Assembly (NCBI GenBank): GCA_019420405.1
Contig: JAHZHF010000023.1
Location: forward strand, 2,186-20,492
Length of the DNA stretch: 18,307 nt
Origin: Clostridiales bacterium
GTDB taxonomy: Bacteria; Bacillota; Clostridia; Lachnospirales; Lachnospiraceae
Direction of reading: 5' to 3'
In this document: one piece after another, positions 6,221 through 14,137 of the stretch
Numbering within the stretch: position 1 is the stretch's first letter
How the letters are laid out: every line of letters starts with the position of its first letter
Translations under genes and position numbers: made by a program
Notes under the pieces: model-generated
The model's input: only the letters and a program-made list of their open reading frames with translations
What the model was told of the DNA's origin: nothing
Database searches by the model: none

Positions 6221-7666
6221 ATGAAGAGCAAAAATTTGAACTACTATGTGAAATCCGCGATCGGTCTCATTATCATGTTCGGCTTTCAGTTTCTTCCGGA
6301 AATCGGCCCACTGACACATGTGGGGATGCAGGTGACGGGCGTGTTTATCGGTCTGATCTATCTCTGCTGTGTGGTTGATATTATCTGGCCCAGTATGATC
6401 GGCCTGATCGCGCTTGGAATGACGGATTACTGTTCCGTAACGGAGGCAATCTCCAGCGGCTTTGGAAGCGAACTTGTCTGGATGATGCTGATTATCCTGA
6501 TCCTTGCGGAAGCGATCAACCAGAGCGGTCTGGGAGAGATTCTGGCACGCTGGATCATTACAAGAAAGGCCCTGCACGGAAAACCGATGCTGTTCACGCT
6601 GGTATACATGATCGCTTTCGGCCTTTGTTCCCTTTTGATTTCATCCAACGCATCTGTCCTGCTTGCCTGGGCGATCTTTTACAATATCGCGGATATGGTC
6701 GGGTACAAGAAGGGGGAGCGGTACAGCACGATGATGATCCTTGGAAGCTTTCTTGCATGTATTCTGTACGAAGGACTTTTCGCTTTCCAGAGCTGGTGGC
6801 TGGTACTGGCTCAGACCTTTGAGGATATGACCGGATACGGTATTAATTATGTTACTTATTTCATTATCGGATTCATCATTGAAACGCTGGTAACGCTGGT
6901 ATATGTACTGGCGATGAAGTATATCTTCAAATGTGATTTTGATAAATTAAAAGATGTGGATATTGAGGCGCTGGAAAGAGATACTTCAGTTGAAATGAAG
7001 CTGAATGTCCGGCATAAAACACTGTTTTTCTGTTTCCTTCTGGTTGTGTTCTATGTACTTGTGACCATCGTGCTCCCGGCTGACTGGCCGATCATCGCAC
7101 TGCTCAACAGGATTACGCAGGCCGGATGGTTCGCGCTTGTGCTTGTGCTGGCAATGGTGCTCCGCGAGAGGAGCGGAGAGCCGATCCTGGACTTCCAGAA
7201 GGTTGCTTCCGGCGGATTGAACTGGAGCATCCTGATGATGTGTGCAGCGATCATCCCGGCGGCGAGAGCCGTTACCTCCGAAGGAACCGGGGTGACAGAG
7301 CTTTTGAGTAATGTACTCTCTCCGATCCTGTCCGGAATGCATCCGGTAGTATTTATCGCCACTGTGCTGCTTGTTATGATGTTCCTGACAAATATAGGCA
7401 GCAATATGGCGACCGGAGTTGTCTTAATGACAGTGATCATCCCCTTCGTCGGGGACTATTACTTCTCGCCGGCCCTGATCGGTATGATTATCATATTCGT
7501 GGCAACGATGGGATTCATCCTTCCGGGGTCATCGGGTATGGCGCCGTATCTGTACGGAAATAAATGGATTGAGGTGAAAGATATATACAAATACGGCCTG
7601 ATGTACTGCCTGATCTTCTTCATCTGTGCCCTGCCCGTTTACCTGATCGCCAGCTTTATTGTTTAG
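6221..7666 (+). CDS. DASS/SLC13-type anion (dicarboxylate-like) transporter
   Basis: This is an integral membrane protein of 481 residues with about eleven to twelve hydrophobic segments, related to the divalent-anion:sodium symporter/anion permease group. Two hairpin-tip Ser-Asn motifs lie in the expected halves: Ser142-Asn143 in LLISSNASVLL and Ser394-Asn395 in NIGSNMATGVVL. In dicarboxylate transporters of this group the motif is Ser-Asn-Thr; here the third residue is Ala and Met, so specificity may differ. Other landmarks are GFGSELVWMMLIILILAEA and GFILPGSSGMAPYLYGN. Its location next to MmgE/PrpD, opine-dehydrogenase and racemase-family genes suggests uptake or exchange of an organic anion used by that cluster. 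AGAAAGGA at 6203-6210 serves as the ribosome binding site. The 3' end overlaps the convergent LysR gene by 11 bp. It could also carry an inorganic anion. Confidence 0.85.
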   Translation: MKSKNLNYYVKSAIGLIIMFGFQFLPEIGPLTHVGMQVTGVFIGLIYLCCVVDIIWPSMIGLIALGMTDYCSVTEAISSGFGSELVWMMLIILILAEAINQSGLGEILARWIITRKALHGKPMLFTLVYMIAFGLCSLLISSNASVLLAWAIFYNIADMVGYKKGERYSTMMILGSFLACILYEGLFAFQSWWLVLAQTFEDMTGYGINYVTYFIIGFIIETLVTLVYVLAMKYIFKCDFDKLKDVDIEALERDTSVEMKLNVRHKTLFFCFLLVVFYVLVTIVLPADWPIIALLNRITQAGWFALVLVLAMVLRERSGEPILDFQKVASGGLNWSILMMCAAIIPAARAVTSEGTGVTELLSNVLSPILSGMHPVVFIATVLLVMMFLTNIGSNMATGVVLMTVIIPFVGDYYFSPALIGMIIIFVATMGFILPGSSGMAPYLYGNKWIEVKDIYKYGLMYCLIFFICALPVYLIASFIV

Positions 7667-8573
7667 CGGGAGGAAGAGAAGCAAAGAATTTCCGGATATC
7701 CTGCATAAGCTTGCTCTCGTGAATGCTCAGTTTCGAAGTAATGTCACAGAGCATGAAAATAGCCAGATTGGTGTCAAAACCTCTGACCTCCAGTAATTTC
7801 AGCGCCCCGTTCTCCAACTGTGTATCTTTATAGACAGAAAGAGCAGGGACGATCATCAGAGCCTGAGGATTGTCAATGAGCATATCTTTGGCGACTTCCA
7901 GGTTGTTCACGACAGTGAAGTAACGGAATTTATGCAGGATATATCCGATGGGTTTATCCTGCGGATCCGGGAAGTTGTGGGTCAGTACCAGATGACGTTC
8001 AAACAGATCGTCGATGTGGAGATGATCCTGTTCCGCAAGATCGGACTGCGATGAGACAAGGACGCAGAAGTGGTCGTGATGCAGCGTCTCAAGATAAATT
8101 TTCCCATCGCTTGAATAGCGGTTCTTGAGATCATCCGCTCCGATTACAATTTTCGCCGTGTGCTCTTTCACACAGTTCAGGAAATGGGTGTAGCCTATCT
8201 CGTATATATGCAGATGGATATGCGGGTGCTCGTGCATCCAGATATTTGCAAGATACCGGGAAAGCGCATGAGTGCCGGAGGGAAACACACCCAGGTTGAT
8301 GATCTGACTGTAAGGGCTGTTGTCCGAGTACAGAAAATGCAGTTCATCGTTTTTGGAAAGGATATCTTCAATAAGCTCCAGCGCGCGTTCCCCTTCCGGG
8401 GTGAGCAGGGTTCCCTTGTTGGAACGTACAAAGATCTGGATATTCAGCTCAGCTTCGATGGAGTTGACGATCGCGCTTAAGCCGGTCTGGCTGATATACA
8501 GCTTTTTGGCGGCGGTTGATATAGACTGATATTTCGCGATTTCAGTCAGATACTGTAAATGTTCGATACGCAT
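7656..8573 (-). CDS. LysR-family transcriptional regulator
   Basis: This DNA-binding regulator of 305 residues is on the minus strand. The N-terminal winged helix-turn-helix is typical: HLQYLTEIAKYQSISTAAKKL, ISQTGLSAIV, LNIQIFVRSNKG and LLTPEGERALE. The C-terminal effector domain follows (INLGVFPSGTHALSRYL onward). It is transcribed away from the MmgE/PrpD operon with only 45 bp between the two starts, the usual arrangement for a LysR regulator and its target. The effector is then probably a substrate or intermediate of that pathway. It converges on the anion transporter gene and may control it too. Its own stop lies inside the 3' end of the transporter gene. Confidence 0.95.
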   Translation of the reverse strand: MRIEHLQYLTEIAKYQSISTAAKKLYISQTGLSAIVNSIEAELNIQIFVRSNKGTLLTPEGERALELIEDILSKNDELHFLYSDNSPYSQIINLGVFPSGTHALSRYLANIWMHEHPHIHLHIYEIGYTHFLNCVKEHTAKIVIGADDLKNRYSSDGKIYLETLHHDHFCVLVSSQSDLAEQDHLHIDDLFERHLVLTHNFPDPQDKPIGYILHKFRYFTVVNNLEVAKDMLIDNPQALMIVPALSVYKDTQLENGALKLLEVRGFDTNLAIFMLCDITSKLSIHESKLMQDIRKFFASLPPAKQ

Positions 8574-8618
8574 AGAAACACCTCACATAATAAATGAAAC
8601 TTGAAAGGAGAAACCATT
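8574..8618. promoter_or_regulatory. divergent control region between the LysR gene and the MmgE/PrpD operon
   Basis: These 45 bases must hold at least part of both promoters. CATAAT (8586-8591) could be a -10 for the rightward operon, with TTCGAT (8562-8567) inside the LysR coding start as a weak -35 at 18-bp spacing. A LysR site is expected here, but I see no convincing dyad. The TTACTAT palindrome found elsewhere is absent. Confidence 0.35.
8604..8610 (+). promoter_or_regulatory. ribosome binding site fixing the MmgE/PrpD start
   Basis: AAAGGAG lies 8 bases before ATG 8619. The longer in-frame TTG at 8601 would place the ribosome site inside the gene and is rejected. Confidence 0.8.
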
Positions 8619-10004
8619 ATGAAAAAATATACACAGATTATAGCAGACTATTTATCAGACCTCAAGTATGAGAACATCCCGGACGAAGTAATCGAAAGAG
8701 CAAAACTTGTAACACTGCATACGATCGGAGCGGCGATCGCGGCTGTGAAGACGGAGGCCGGGAAGAACATCATCAGTGTGGCGAAAGAACTCGGAACCGG
8801 AGGCAAAGAGGCGACGATCATCGGTGAAGGATCAAAAGTCAGCCTTGGAAACGCCGTACTCGCAAGCGGAACTCTTGCAGACCTTTTAGACTGGGAGGAC
8901 TGCTCCTGGACAGGTCATCCGTCAGCAGGCGCTGTTCCGACAGGTCTGGCAGTGTCCGAAGCATATCATAAGAGCGGAAAAGACTATCTGACTGCTCTTG
9001 TGGGAGGATACGATGTTTACCAGAGAATTGCAATGGCAGTACAGCCGTCTCCGAAGCGCTTTGAAGAGGGATGGGGACTTCACTGCTGGCAGATCTTTGC
9101 ACCGGCATCAGTGACAGGAAAGCTTCTCGGCATCAAAGGCGGGAAGATGAACCAGCTCCTCGGTGCGGCAGGGCATATGACTCCGATCGCGATCAACCTG
9201 ATCCACTCAAGCTTCAGTGATTTCTATCACTATACACACGGACTCACAGCACAGAGCGCCGTAGAGTGTGCACTGATCACAGAGAAGGGAATCTCTACTC
9301 TGATGGGAGTTCTCGAGGAAGATACAGGATATTACTTCGGCGTATCCGACCAGTGCGACTGGGATTGGTATGATAAGGATCTGGGCAGCAGATATATGAT
9401 TATGGAACTGATGCTTAAGAACTGGCCGGTAAATATGTGGATTCAGACTCCGATGGATATGATCCATGCGATTAAGACGAAACACAATGTTGATCCGGAT
9501 AAGATTAAACTTATTGAGGTATCTCCGTTTATTCCGGAGAGAAGCGAGGACAGCCCGGCAGACGGCTACGATTCCATGGTTGCAGCACAGTTCAGCATTC
9601 CGTTCTGTATGGCAATGTACTTAAAGGGGCCAAAGGTTGGAACCGCATGGCTGGATGAGAAGTACCTGAAAGATCCGGAGATCCTCAAGATGGCTTCCAA
9701 GGTGAAAGGTATTGGCGAGACGTCACTGATCAGCCACAACTTTGACACATTCCAGAAGGGCTCCTACCCGGCGTACTCCATGAGAGTAACAATGGAGGAT
9801 GGAACAGTATACGAAGAGAATATTCAGTTCCCGAAGGGACATCCGCAGAACCCGTATACAAGAGAAGAGTGTATTGCCTGCTTCAAACTGGCGACAGACG
9901 GGCTGATGAGCGAGGAGAAACAGGATGCTCTGTGTGATTTCGTTCTCAATAAGCTGCAGGATGTGGAAGACATGGCTGAGATCAGCAGCTATCTGACGAT
10001 CTAA
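8619..10004 (+). CDS. MmgE/PrpD-family protein (2-methylcitrate dehydratase/epimerase/decarboxylase fold)
   Basis: This 461-residue protein belongs to the family containing 2-methylcitrate dehydratase, cis-aconitate decarboxylase and iminodisuccinate epimerase. All of these act on polycarboxylates through proton abstraction next to a carboxylate. Family landmarks are an N-terminal all-helical region (AKLVTLHTIGAAIAA), LADLLDWEDCSWTGHPSAGAV with Asp91 and His100, the ALVGGYDVYQRIA helix, His155 in WGLHCWQIFAPASVTGKLLGI, and GAAGHMTPI. The conserved Lys seen in characterised members before the H-x-G helix is not present; the region reads DFYHYTHGLTAQ, rich in His and Tyr. This points to a distinct subfamily or altered chemistry. 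It is the first gene of a three-gene operon divergent from the LysR regulator. The precise reaction (dehydration, epimerisation or decarboxylation) is unknown. Confidence 0.88.
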   Translation: MKKYTQIIADYLSDLKYENIPDEVIERAKLVTLHTIGAAIAAVKTEAGKNIISVAKELGTGGKEATIIGEGSKVSLGNAVLASGTLADLLDWEDCSWTGHPSAGAVPTGLAVSEAYHKSGKDYLTALVGGYDVYQRIAMAVQPSPKRFEEGWGLHCWQIFAPASVTGKLLGIKGGKMNQLLGAAGHMTPIAINLIHSSFSDFYHYTHGLTAQSAVECALITEKGISTLMGVLEEDTGYYFGVSDQCDWDWYDKDLGSRYMIMELMLKNWPVNMWIQTPMDMIHAIKTKHNVDPDKIKLIEVSPFIPERSEDSPADGYDSMVAAQFSIPFCMAMYLKGPKVGTAWLDEKYLKDPEILKMASKVKGIGETSLISHNFDTFQKGSYPAYSMRVTMEDGTVYEENIQFPKGHPQNPYTREECIACFKLATDGLMSEEKQDALCDFVLNKLQDVEDMAEISSYLTI

Positions 10005-10017
10005 GGAGGGAGACAGG

Positions 10018-11085
10018 ATGATTCAGAATATTACAGTAATCGGAGGCGGCTCTACGGGGCACGCCGCCTCCGCCTATCTTACAGGAAAAGGATTCCAGGT
10101 TACATTATGTGATCATGAGGGCTTTCAGGAAGAGTTAAAGGCAGTTGAAGATTCCGACGGAATCATGCTCAGAGGAAAAGCCGGAAGAGGTATTTACAAA
10201 CTGGTGTGTGCAACAACGGACTTTGAGAAGGCAGTGAAGAGTGCGGAACTGATCTTCGTCTGCGTTCCTGCGAAGCGCCATCAGGAGATCGCGGAGCGGA
10301 TCGCTCCGTATATGAAGGAAGGACAGAGCGTCCTGATCGTTCCGGGCAACCTCGGATCCTTCGTGTTCCGGGATGTATTTAAAGCCCAGGGAGTGCCGGA
10401 GAGCGTGATTATCGCGGAGATGGAAGGCAACTTATGTCCGTGCAGGCTCACAGCACCCGCAGAAGTGACAGTGGGACTCCCGATCCGGGCGAAGAAGGTG
10501 GCGGCTCTTCCGGGAAGACGCACAGAAGAATTTATCAAGCGCAATGAAGGCGTGCTGGACTTTGTGGCAAATAAAAATGTCCTCGAAGGGGCGCTTCTCT
10601 CAGATAATTATGTGTTACATATCGGGACGACTCTGCTGGCATCCAGTACGGTTGACCAGATGGGAGAGGATTTCATCCTGTTCCAGCACGGACTGACGGA
10701 CTACGCGGTGCGCTGCACCGAGGCTGTACGCCAGGAGAGGATCCAACTGCTGGCGAAATTCGGACTGGAGGAGAGAGATTCCGCTACAGAATTTTTCGAG
10801 GAGCTCAGAGACTGGAAGAATCATCCGGAGTATTCCGTATTCCGTACCTTAAAAGGACCGGACAGCCTGAGCCACAGATATGTGGATGAGGACGCCGGAG
10901 CCTGCGCGTCCATGGCTCTTTCCTGCGCGGACCGTCTGGGCGTGGAGATGCCGGTGCTTAAGTCGATTATCACCCTGGCATCTGCAATCAACGGAACAGA
11001 TTACTGCAAAGAAGGGCGGACACTTGAGAACGCGGGATATGGACCGGAGATGACGATGGATGAGATCCTGGAAGAGATCGGATAG
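10018..11085 (+). CDS. opine/octopine dehydrogenase-family NAD(P)-dependent oxidoreductase
   Basis: This is a 355-residue cytoplasmic dehydrogenase with an N-terminal Rossmann domain (VIGGGSTGHAASAYL, glycines 9-11 and 14) and a C-terminal helical domain of the NAD/NADP octopine/nopaline dehydrogenase family. Conserved family signs are Asn197-x3-His201 in SDNYVLHIGTTLL, the EAVRQERIQLLAKFGL helix, RYVDEDAGACASMALSCADRLGVEMPVL and GRTLENAGY. Characterised relatives reversibly join an amino acid to a 2-oxo acid through a reduced imine. A remote alternative is a ketopantoate-reductase-like or 6-phosphogluconate-like enzyme. It begins 13 bp after the MmgE/PrpD gene (GGAGGG at 10005-10010) and is followed 20 bp later by the racemase-family gene. 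In context it may form or split an N-substituted amino acid, or reduce a related imine. Confidence 0.87.
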   Translation: MIQNITVIGGGSTGHAASAYLTGKGFQVTLCDHEGFQEELKAVEDSDGIMLRGKAGRGIYKLVCATTDFEKAVKSAELIFVCVPAKRHQEIAERIAPYMKEGQSVLIVPGNLGSFVFRDVFKAQGVPESVIIAEMEGNLCPCRLTAPAEVTVGLPIRAKKVAALPGRRTEEFIKRNEGVLDFVANKNVLEGALLSDNYVLHIGTTLLASSTVDQMGEDFILFQHGLTDYAVRCTEAVRQERIQLLAKFGLEERDSATEFFEELRDWKNHPEYSVFRTLKGPDSLSHRYVDEDAGACASMALSCADRLGVEMPVLKSIITLASAINGTDYCKEGRTLENAGYGPEMTMDEILEEIG

Positions 11086-11105
11086 AAGATAAAAGGAGGA
11101 AAAAT

Positions 11106-11846
11106 ATGTTATACAGATGGAGAGCGGAGATTGGCGTGATTGCGCCGACAACAGGTGTTGCGATCGAGGCGGATTTTCACAGATTTGCTCCGGAAGGCGT
11201 CGCGATCGTGACGAACCGGATCCCCTTTTCGGGGAATCCTACGCCGGAAGAGCTGATGGATATGGTGGCGTGCCTTGAGGATGCGGCGAAGATTTATAAG
11301 AGGGTAGAAGGTGAAGATGATATCGAGCCCTTCGATGTGGTGACGTTCGGGTGCACCTCGGGAAGCCTTGTGGGCGGAAGCGGATTCGACAAGAAGTGTA
11401 TTGAGACCATCGAAAAAGCCTGCGGATATCCGGGACTTACGACAAGCACGTCTCTTCTGGATGCGTTCCATGCGCTTGGAGTTTCGAATGCAGCGGTTGT
11501 CACTCCTTACCCGGATGAGACCAATGTGCTGGAAAAACAGTTCCTTGAGGACAACGGAATCCACGTGACGACGATCAAGGGAATGACGTCCGAGAGATGT
11601 TCTCTGGATGAACTGGACGACCGTCCCCATGAGATTTACAGACATGTGAAGAATCTCGACCTGACGGGCGCTGACTGTATCTTTATCAGCTGTACGGGAA
11701 TGAACGTGCTGGATGTTATCTCAACGATTGAGACAGACTTCGGCCTCCCGGTTCTGACCAGCAACCAGGTGACGCTCTGGGGAGCGCTCAGAAAAGCCCG
11801 CGTAGGCGATAAGATCCCGTATCTTGGGAAATTATTTACCATATAA
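11106..11846 (+). CDS. Asp/Glu racemase superfamily protein, maleate isomerase/arylmalonate decarboxylase-like
   Basis: This 246-residue cytoplasmic enzyme belongs to the Asp/Glu/hydantoin racemase superfamily, closest in layout to maleate cis-trans isomerases. It has two symmetrical active-site cysteines: Cys83 in VTFGCTSGSLVGG and Cys196 in IFISCTGMNVLD. The VVTPYPDETNVLEKQFLEDNGI segment is typical of the maleate isomerase branch. Having both cysteines argues against a one-cysteine arylmalonate decarboxylase and for isomerase or racemase chemistry. AAAAGGAGG (11091-11099) is its ribosome binding site. It is the last gene of the MmgE/PrpD operon; no T-rich terminator follows, so read-through into the molybdoenzyme operon is possible. 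The substrate is probably a cis-unsaturated diacid or a 2-substituted acid. Confidence 0.87.
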   Translation: MLYRWRAEIGVIAPTTGVAIEADFHRFAPEGVAIVTNRIPFSGNPTPEELMDMVACLEDAAKIYKRVEGEDDIEPFDVVTFGCTSGSLVGGSGFDKKCIETIEKACGYPGLTTSTSLLDAFHALGVSNAAVVTPYPDETNVLEKQFLEDNGIHVTTIKGMTSERCSLDELDDRPHEIYRHVKNLDLTGADCIFISCTGMNVLDVISTIETDFGLPVLTSNQVTLWGALRKARVGDKIPYLGKLFTI

Positions 11847-11855
11847 ACGTAGAAC

Positions 11856-11873
11856 GTTACTATTCATAGTAAC
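11856..11873. promoter_or_regulatory. palindromic operator candidate, copy 2
   Basis: GTTACTAT-TC-ATAGTAAC is a perfect 8+8 inverted repeat, sharing its inner 7+7 arms with the site at 6085-6100. TATAGA at 11874-11879 directly after it could be a -10 box, which would put the palindrome over the -35/spacer region, suited to a repressor or a spacer-bending activator. The last five bases (GTAAC) can also pair with GTTAC at 11946-11950. Confidence 0.6.
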
Positions 11874-11878
11874 TATAG

Positions 11879-11945
11879 AACAGTTCAGCCCGCGCCATTG
11901 GTAAAACCGCACTTCATGCGGATAGTGGCTGCCGGCTGAACTGTT
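11879..11945 (+). repeat. structured repeat element, copy A (candidate cis-regulatory RNA or palindromic repeat)
   Basis: The outer arms AACAGTTCAGCC (11879-11890) and GGCTGAACTGTT (11934-11945) are perfectly complementary over 12 bp. Inside, GCCATT (11894-11899) pairs with AGTGGC (11924-11929), and CCGCA (11907-11911) with TGCGG (11917-11921) around CTTCA. The element ends 28 bases before the molybdoenzyme ATG, so as RNA it would lie in that mRNA's leader. No T-run follows, so it is not a standard terminator. A diverged copy lies after moeA at 18217. I do not recognise a known riboswitch class with certainty. The molybdenum cofactor class is the obvious one to test because of the neighbours. 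Confidence 0.6.
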
Positions 11946-11963
11946 GTTACAAAAAGATATGAC

Positions 11964-11969
11964 GGAGGG
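11964..11969 (+). promoter_or_regulatory. ribosome binding site fixing the molybdoenzyme start
   Basis: GGAGGG lies 4 bases before ATG 11974. Longer in-frame starts (TTG 11944, ATG 11959) would begin inside or just after the structured element and lack such a site. Confidence 0.7.
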
Positions 11970-11973
11970 TATT

Positions 11974-14115
11974 ATGCCGGATTTAGAAAGAATGACAAAA
12001 GCAAAGATTCCCTGCGAAGGAAATGGGATAGAGATTAAAAGGACGCTGTGTGATATCTGTTGTCCGGGCATGCACTGCGGTGTCGATGCTTATGTAAAAG
12101 ACGGCAGGATCATTAAGCTGGAGGGGACAAAAGAGCATCCCCGGAATCATGGAAAGCTCTGTACAAAAGGAGCTGCGGGCCGGCAGTATGTTTACCGTCC
12201 GGACCGTTTAAAGACACCGCTTAAGCGCGTGGGTGAGCGGGGCGAAGGGAAGTTTGAGCCGATCTCCTGGGATGAGGCATATCAGACCATAGCGGACAAT
12301 ATGCTGAAGGTGAAAAAAGAATACGGCGCGGACAGCGTTGCGTTTTTCTCGGGATATACAAAGTGGTACAGACAGTACCTGCACCGCTTTGCCTACTCCT
12401 TCGGCTCCATAAATTACGGAACAGAGTGCAGCACATGCTTTAAGGCCAGCGAGATGGCCTGGGAGGCGACGGCGGGGCTTAATTCCGATCCGGATATGGA
12501 GAATTCCAACGTAATCCTCGGGTTCGCTATGAACAGCTTCCACTCCAACCACCTGATGTGTGCGAGACTTTTGAAACTCAAAGAACAGGGGAAAAAGTTC
12601 ATCATCATTGATCCGCGGAAAACACCTGCCACTCAGAAGCTGGCGGATATCCATCTCCAGATCCAGCCGGGAACGGACGGTGCGCTGGCGCTGGGAATGG
12701 CGAATCTGATCATTGAGAATGACTGGCACGACAAGGAATATATTGAGAAATATACCTATGGATTTGAGGAGTACGCTGCATATGTCAAGCAGTTCGACCT
12801 TGAGACGACGGCCAGGATCACGGGCCTGGATCCGGATGATATTTACGAGGCGACGAAACTGTATGCAACGAACGGGCCTGCGTCCATTATGGAGACGTCC
12901 TGTTCCATTACCCACCACGTAAACGGATTCCAGAATTACAGAGCTATGATCTGCTTAAACGGGCTGACCGGAAACTTTGACCGACCGGGCGGACAGATCC
13001 CGGAGAAGTCCACGTTTTACGATATGCCCGCCGGATATCATATGTATGAGCACGAGTATTATCTGGACGTGCAGCCTGACCGGAAGAAGGACGCCATCGG
13101 ATGCAGGAAATTCCCGCTTTGGAGCAAGTTTATGGATGAGTTCCAGGCGATGGATTTCTCCAGGCAGATCCTGGAGGGGACGCCATACCCGATCAAGGCT
13201 GTGTACGGGGCGGGCATGAACGCCAAGATTTTCCCGGATACACAGAGGATGTATGAGGCGTTAAAGACGCTGGACTTCTTTGTGGATGTTGACCTGTTCA
13301 TGACAGATACGGCGAAGTATGCGGATATCGTACTCCCGGCCTGCACTTCTTATGAGAGAGGCGAATTTAAGGCGTATATGGGCGGATATGCCACATTTAC
13401 GAAACCGGTGATCGAACCGCTCTATGAGAGCAAAAGCGACGTGCAGATTTTAAAAGAGCTGGCGGATGTGATGGATCTGGACGATCCGCTGCTCCGCGAG
13501 GGATACGAGGCGGAGATCAACTACATGATCCGGGATTTGAGCGTCACCATCGACGATATGAAGGCCAGCGATCTGCCGATCAAAGTGCCGGAAGCTCGGG
13601 ATGTGGTTCCGGGAGAATTCACGGCAAACGGCATGAATACGGCCAGTGGAAAGTTTGAGTTCTATTCCAATTATATAGCGGAGTTCAAGGATATGGGGCT
13701 GAGTCCGATACCGGCCTGGCATGAGACGCTGGACGACGAGGGGATGGATCCGAAGGAGTATCCGTTCATTCTGGTGACCGGATCGAGAATCCCCAACGCG
13801 ATCCACTCCAGGCTTCACAATCTGGCATGGACGAGGAGCTTAAGGAAAGATCCTATGGCCGATATCAATATTGACGATGCGAAAGAGCTCGGGATCGAAA
13901 AAGGTGATATGATCGAGATCAGCACAGTGACAGGCGCGATCAGGATGAAGGCGAATCCGTCGGTGAAGATCAGAAGGGGCGATGTCCAGATCTACCACGG
14001 TTATACGGAGGCAAATGCGAATGACCTGATCGGGGCAAAACACCTTGATCCGTACAGCGGCTATCCGGGATTTAAGTCGAGCAGATGCAGGATCAGACGC
14101 CTTGCAGACGCCTGA
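11974..14115 (+). CDS. molybdopterin (DMSO-reductase superfamily) oxidoreductase, cytoplasmic catalytic subunit
   Basis: This 713-residue protein should bind a bis-molybdopterin guanine dinucleotide metal cofactor (Mo or W). The N-terminal 4Fe-4S site is Cys26-x2-Cys29-x5-Cys35-x27-Cys63 in LCDICCPGMHCGVDAY...GKLCTKG, with an extra Cys30. The usual spacing in the superfamily is C-x2-C-x3-C. The probable metal-ligand region is Y-G-T-E-C152-S-T-C155-F-K-A. Later landmarks are NVILGFAMNSFHSNH, a cofactor-binding IIIDPRKTPATQKLADIHLQI, NGLTGNFDRPGGQIP, and the C-terminal cap domain MADINIDDAKELGIEKGD...ANANDLIG...DPYSGYPGFK. There is no twin-arginine signal, so it should work in the cytoplasm. 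With the FAD and FeS genes directly behind, it forms a probable NAD(P)H-linked reductase or dehydrogenase. Substrate unknown. Resemblance to the acetylene hydratase, thiosulfate reductase and transhydroxylase branches is by eye only. Confidence 0.93.
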   Translation: MPDLERMTKAKIPCEGNGIEIKRTLCDICCPGMHCGVDAYVKDGRIIKLEGTKEHPRNHGKLCTKGAAGRQYVYRPDRLKTPLKRVGERGEGKFEPISWDEAYQTIADNMLKVKKEYGADSVAFFSGYTKWYRQYLHRFAYSFGSINYGTECSTCFKASEMAWEATAGLNSDPDMENSNVILGFAMNSFHSNHLMCARLLKLKEQGKKFIIIDPRKTPATQKLADIHLQIQPGTDGALALGMANLIIENDWHDKEYIEKYTYGFEEYAAYVKQFDLETTARITGLDPDDIYEATKLYATNGPASIMETSCSITHHVNGFQNYRAMICLNGLTGNFDRPGGQIPEKSTFYDMPAGYHMYEHEYYLDVQPDRKKDAIGCRKFPLWSKFMDEFQAMDFSRQILEGTPYPIKAVYGAGMNAKIFPDTQRMYEALKTLDFFVDVDLFMTDTAKYADIVLPACTSYERGEFKAYMGGYATFTKPVIEPLYESKSDVQILKELADVMDLDDPLLREGYEAEINYMIRDLSVTIDDMKASDLPIKVPEARDVVPGEFTANGMNTASGKFEFYSNYIAEFKDMGLSPIPAWHETLDDEGMDPKEYPFILVTGSRIPNAIHSRLHNLAWTRSLRKDPMADINIDDAKELGIEKGDMIEISTVTGAIRMKANPSVKIRRGDVQIYHGYTEANANDLIGAKHLDPYSGYPGFKSSRCRIRRLADA

Positions 14116-14124
14116 GAAAGCTTT

Positions 14125-14130
14125 GGAGGA
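14125..14130 (+). promoter_or_regulatory. ribosome binding site fixing the FAD-subunit start
   Basis: GGAGGA lies 7 bases before ATG 14138. The in-frame ATG at 14045 would overlap the molybdoenzyme gene by 71 bp, and the resulting extension precedes the canonical Rossmann start. Confidence 0.8.
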
Positions 14131-14137
14131 AGAGCAG

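Noticed and set aside
11879..11945. Interpretation of the structured element as an intrinsic terminator
   Set aside because: The strong stem is followed by GTTACAAAAAG, not a T-run, and a coding start follows directly.
12208..12918. 236-codon minus-strand frame inside the molybdoenzyme gene
   Set aside because: Shadow of a strongly recognisable gene; Arg-rich translation without domain signs.
14045..14137. Longer FAD-protein start at ATG 14045
   Set aside because: It would overlap the molybdoenzyme gene by 71 bp. A good ribosome site and the canonical Rossmann start support ATG 14138.
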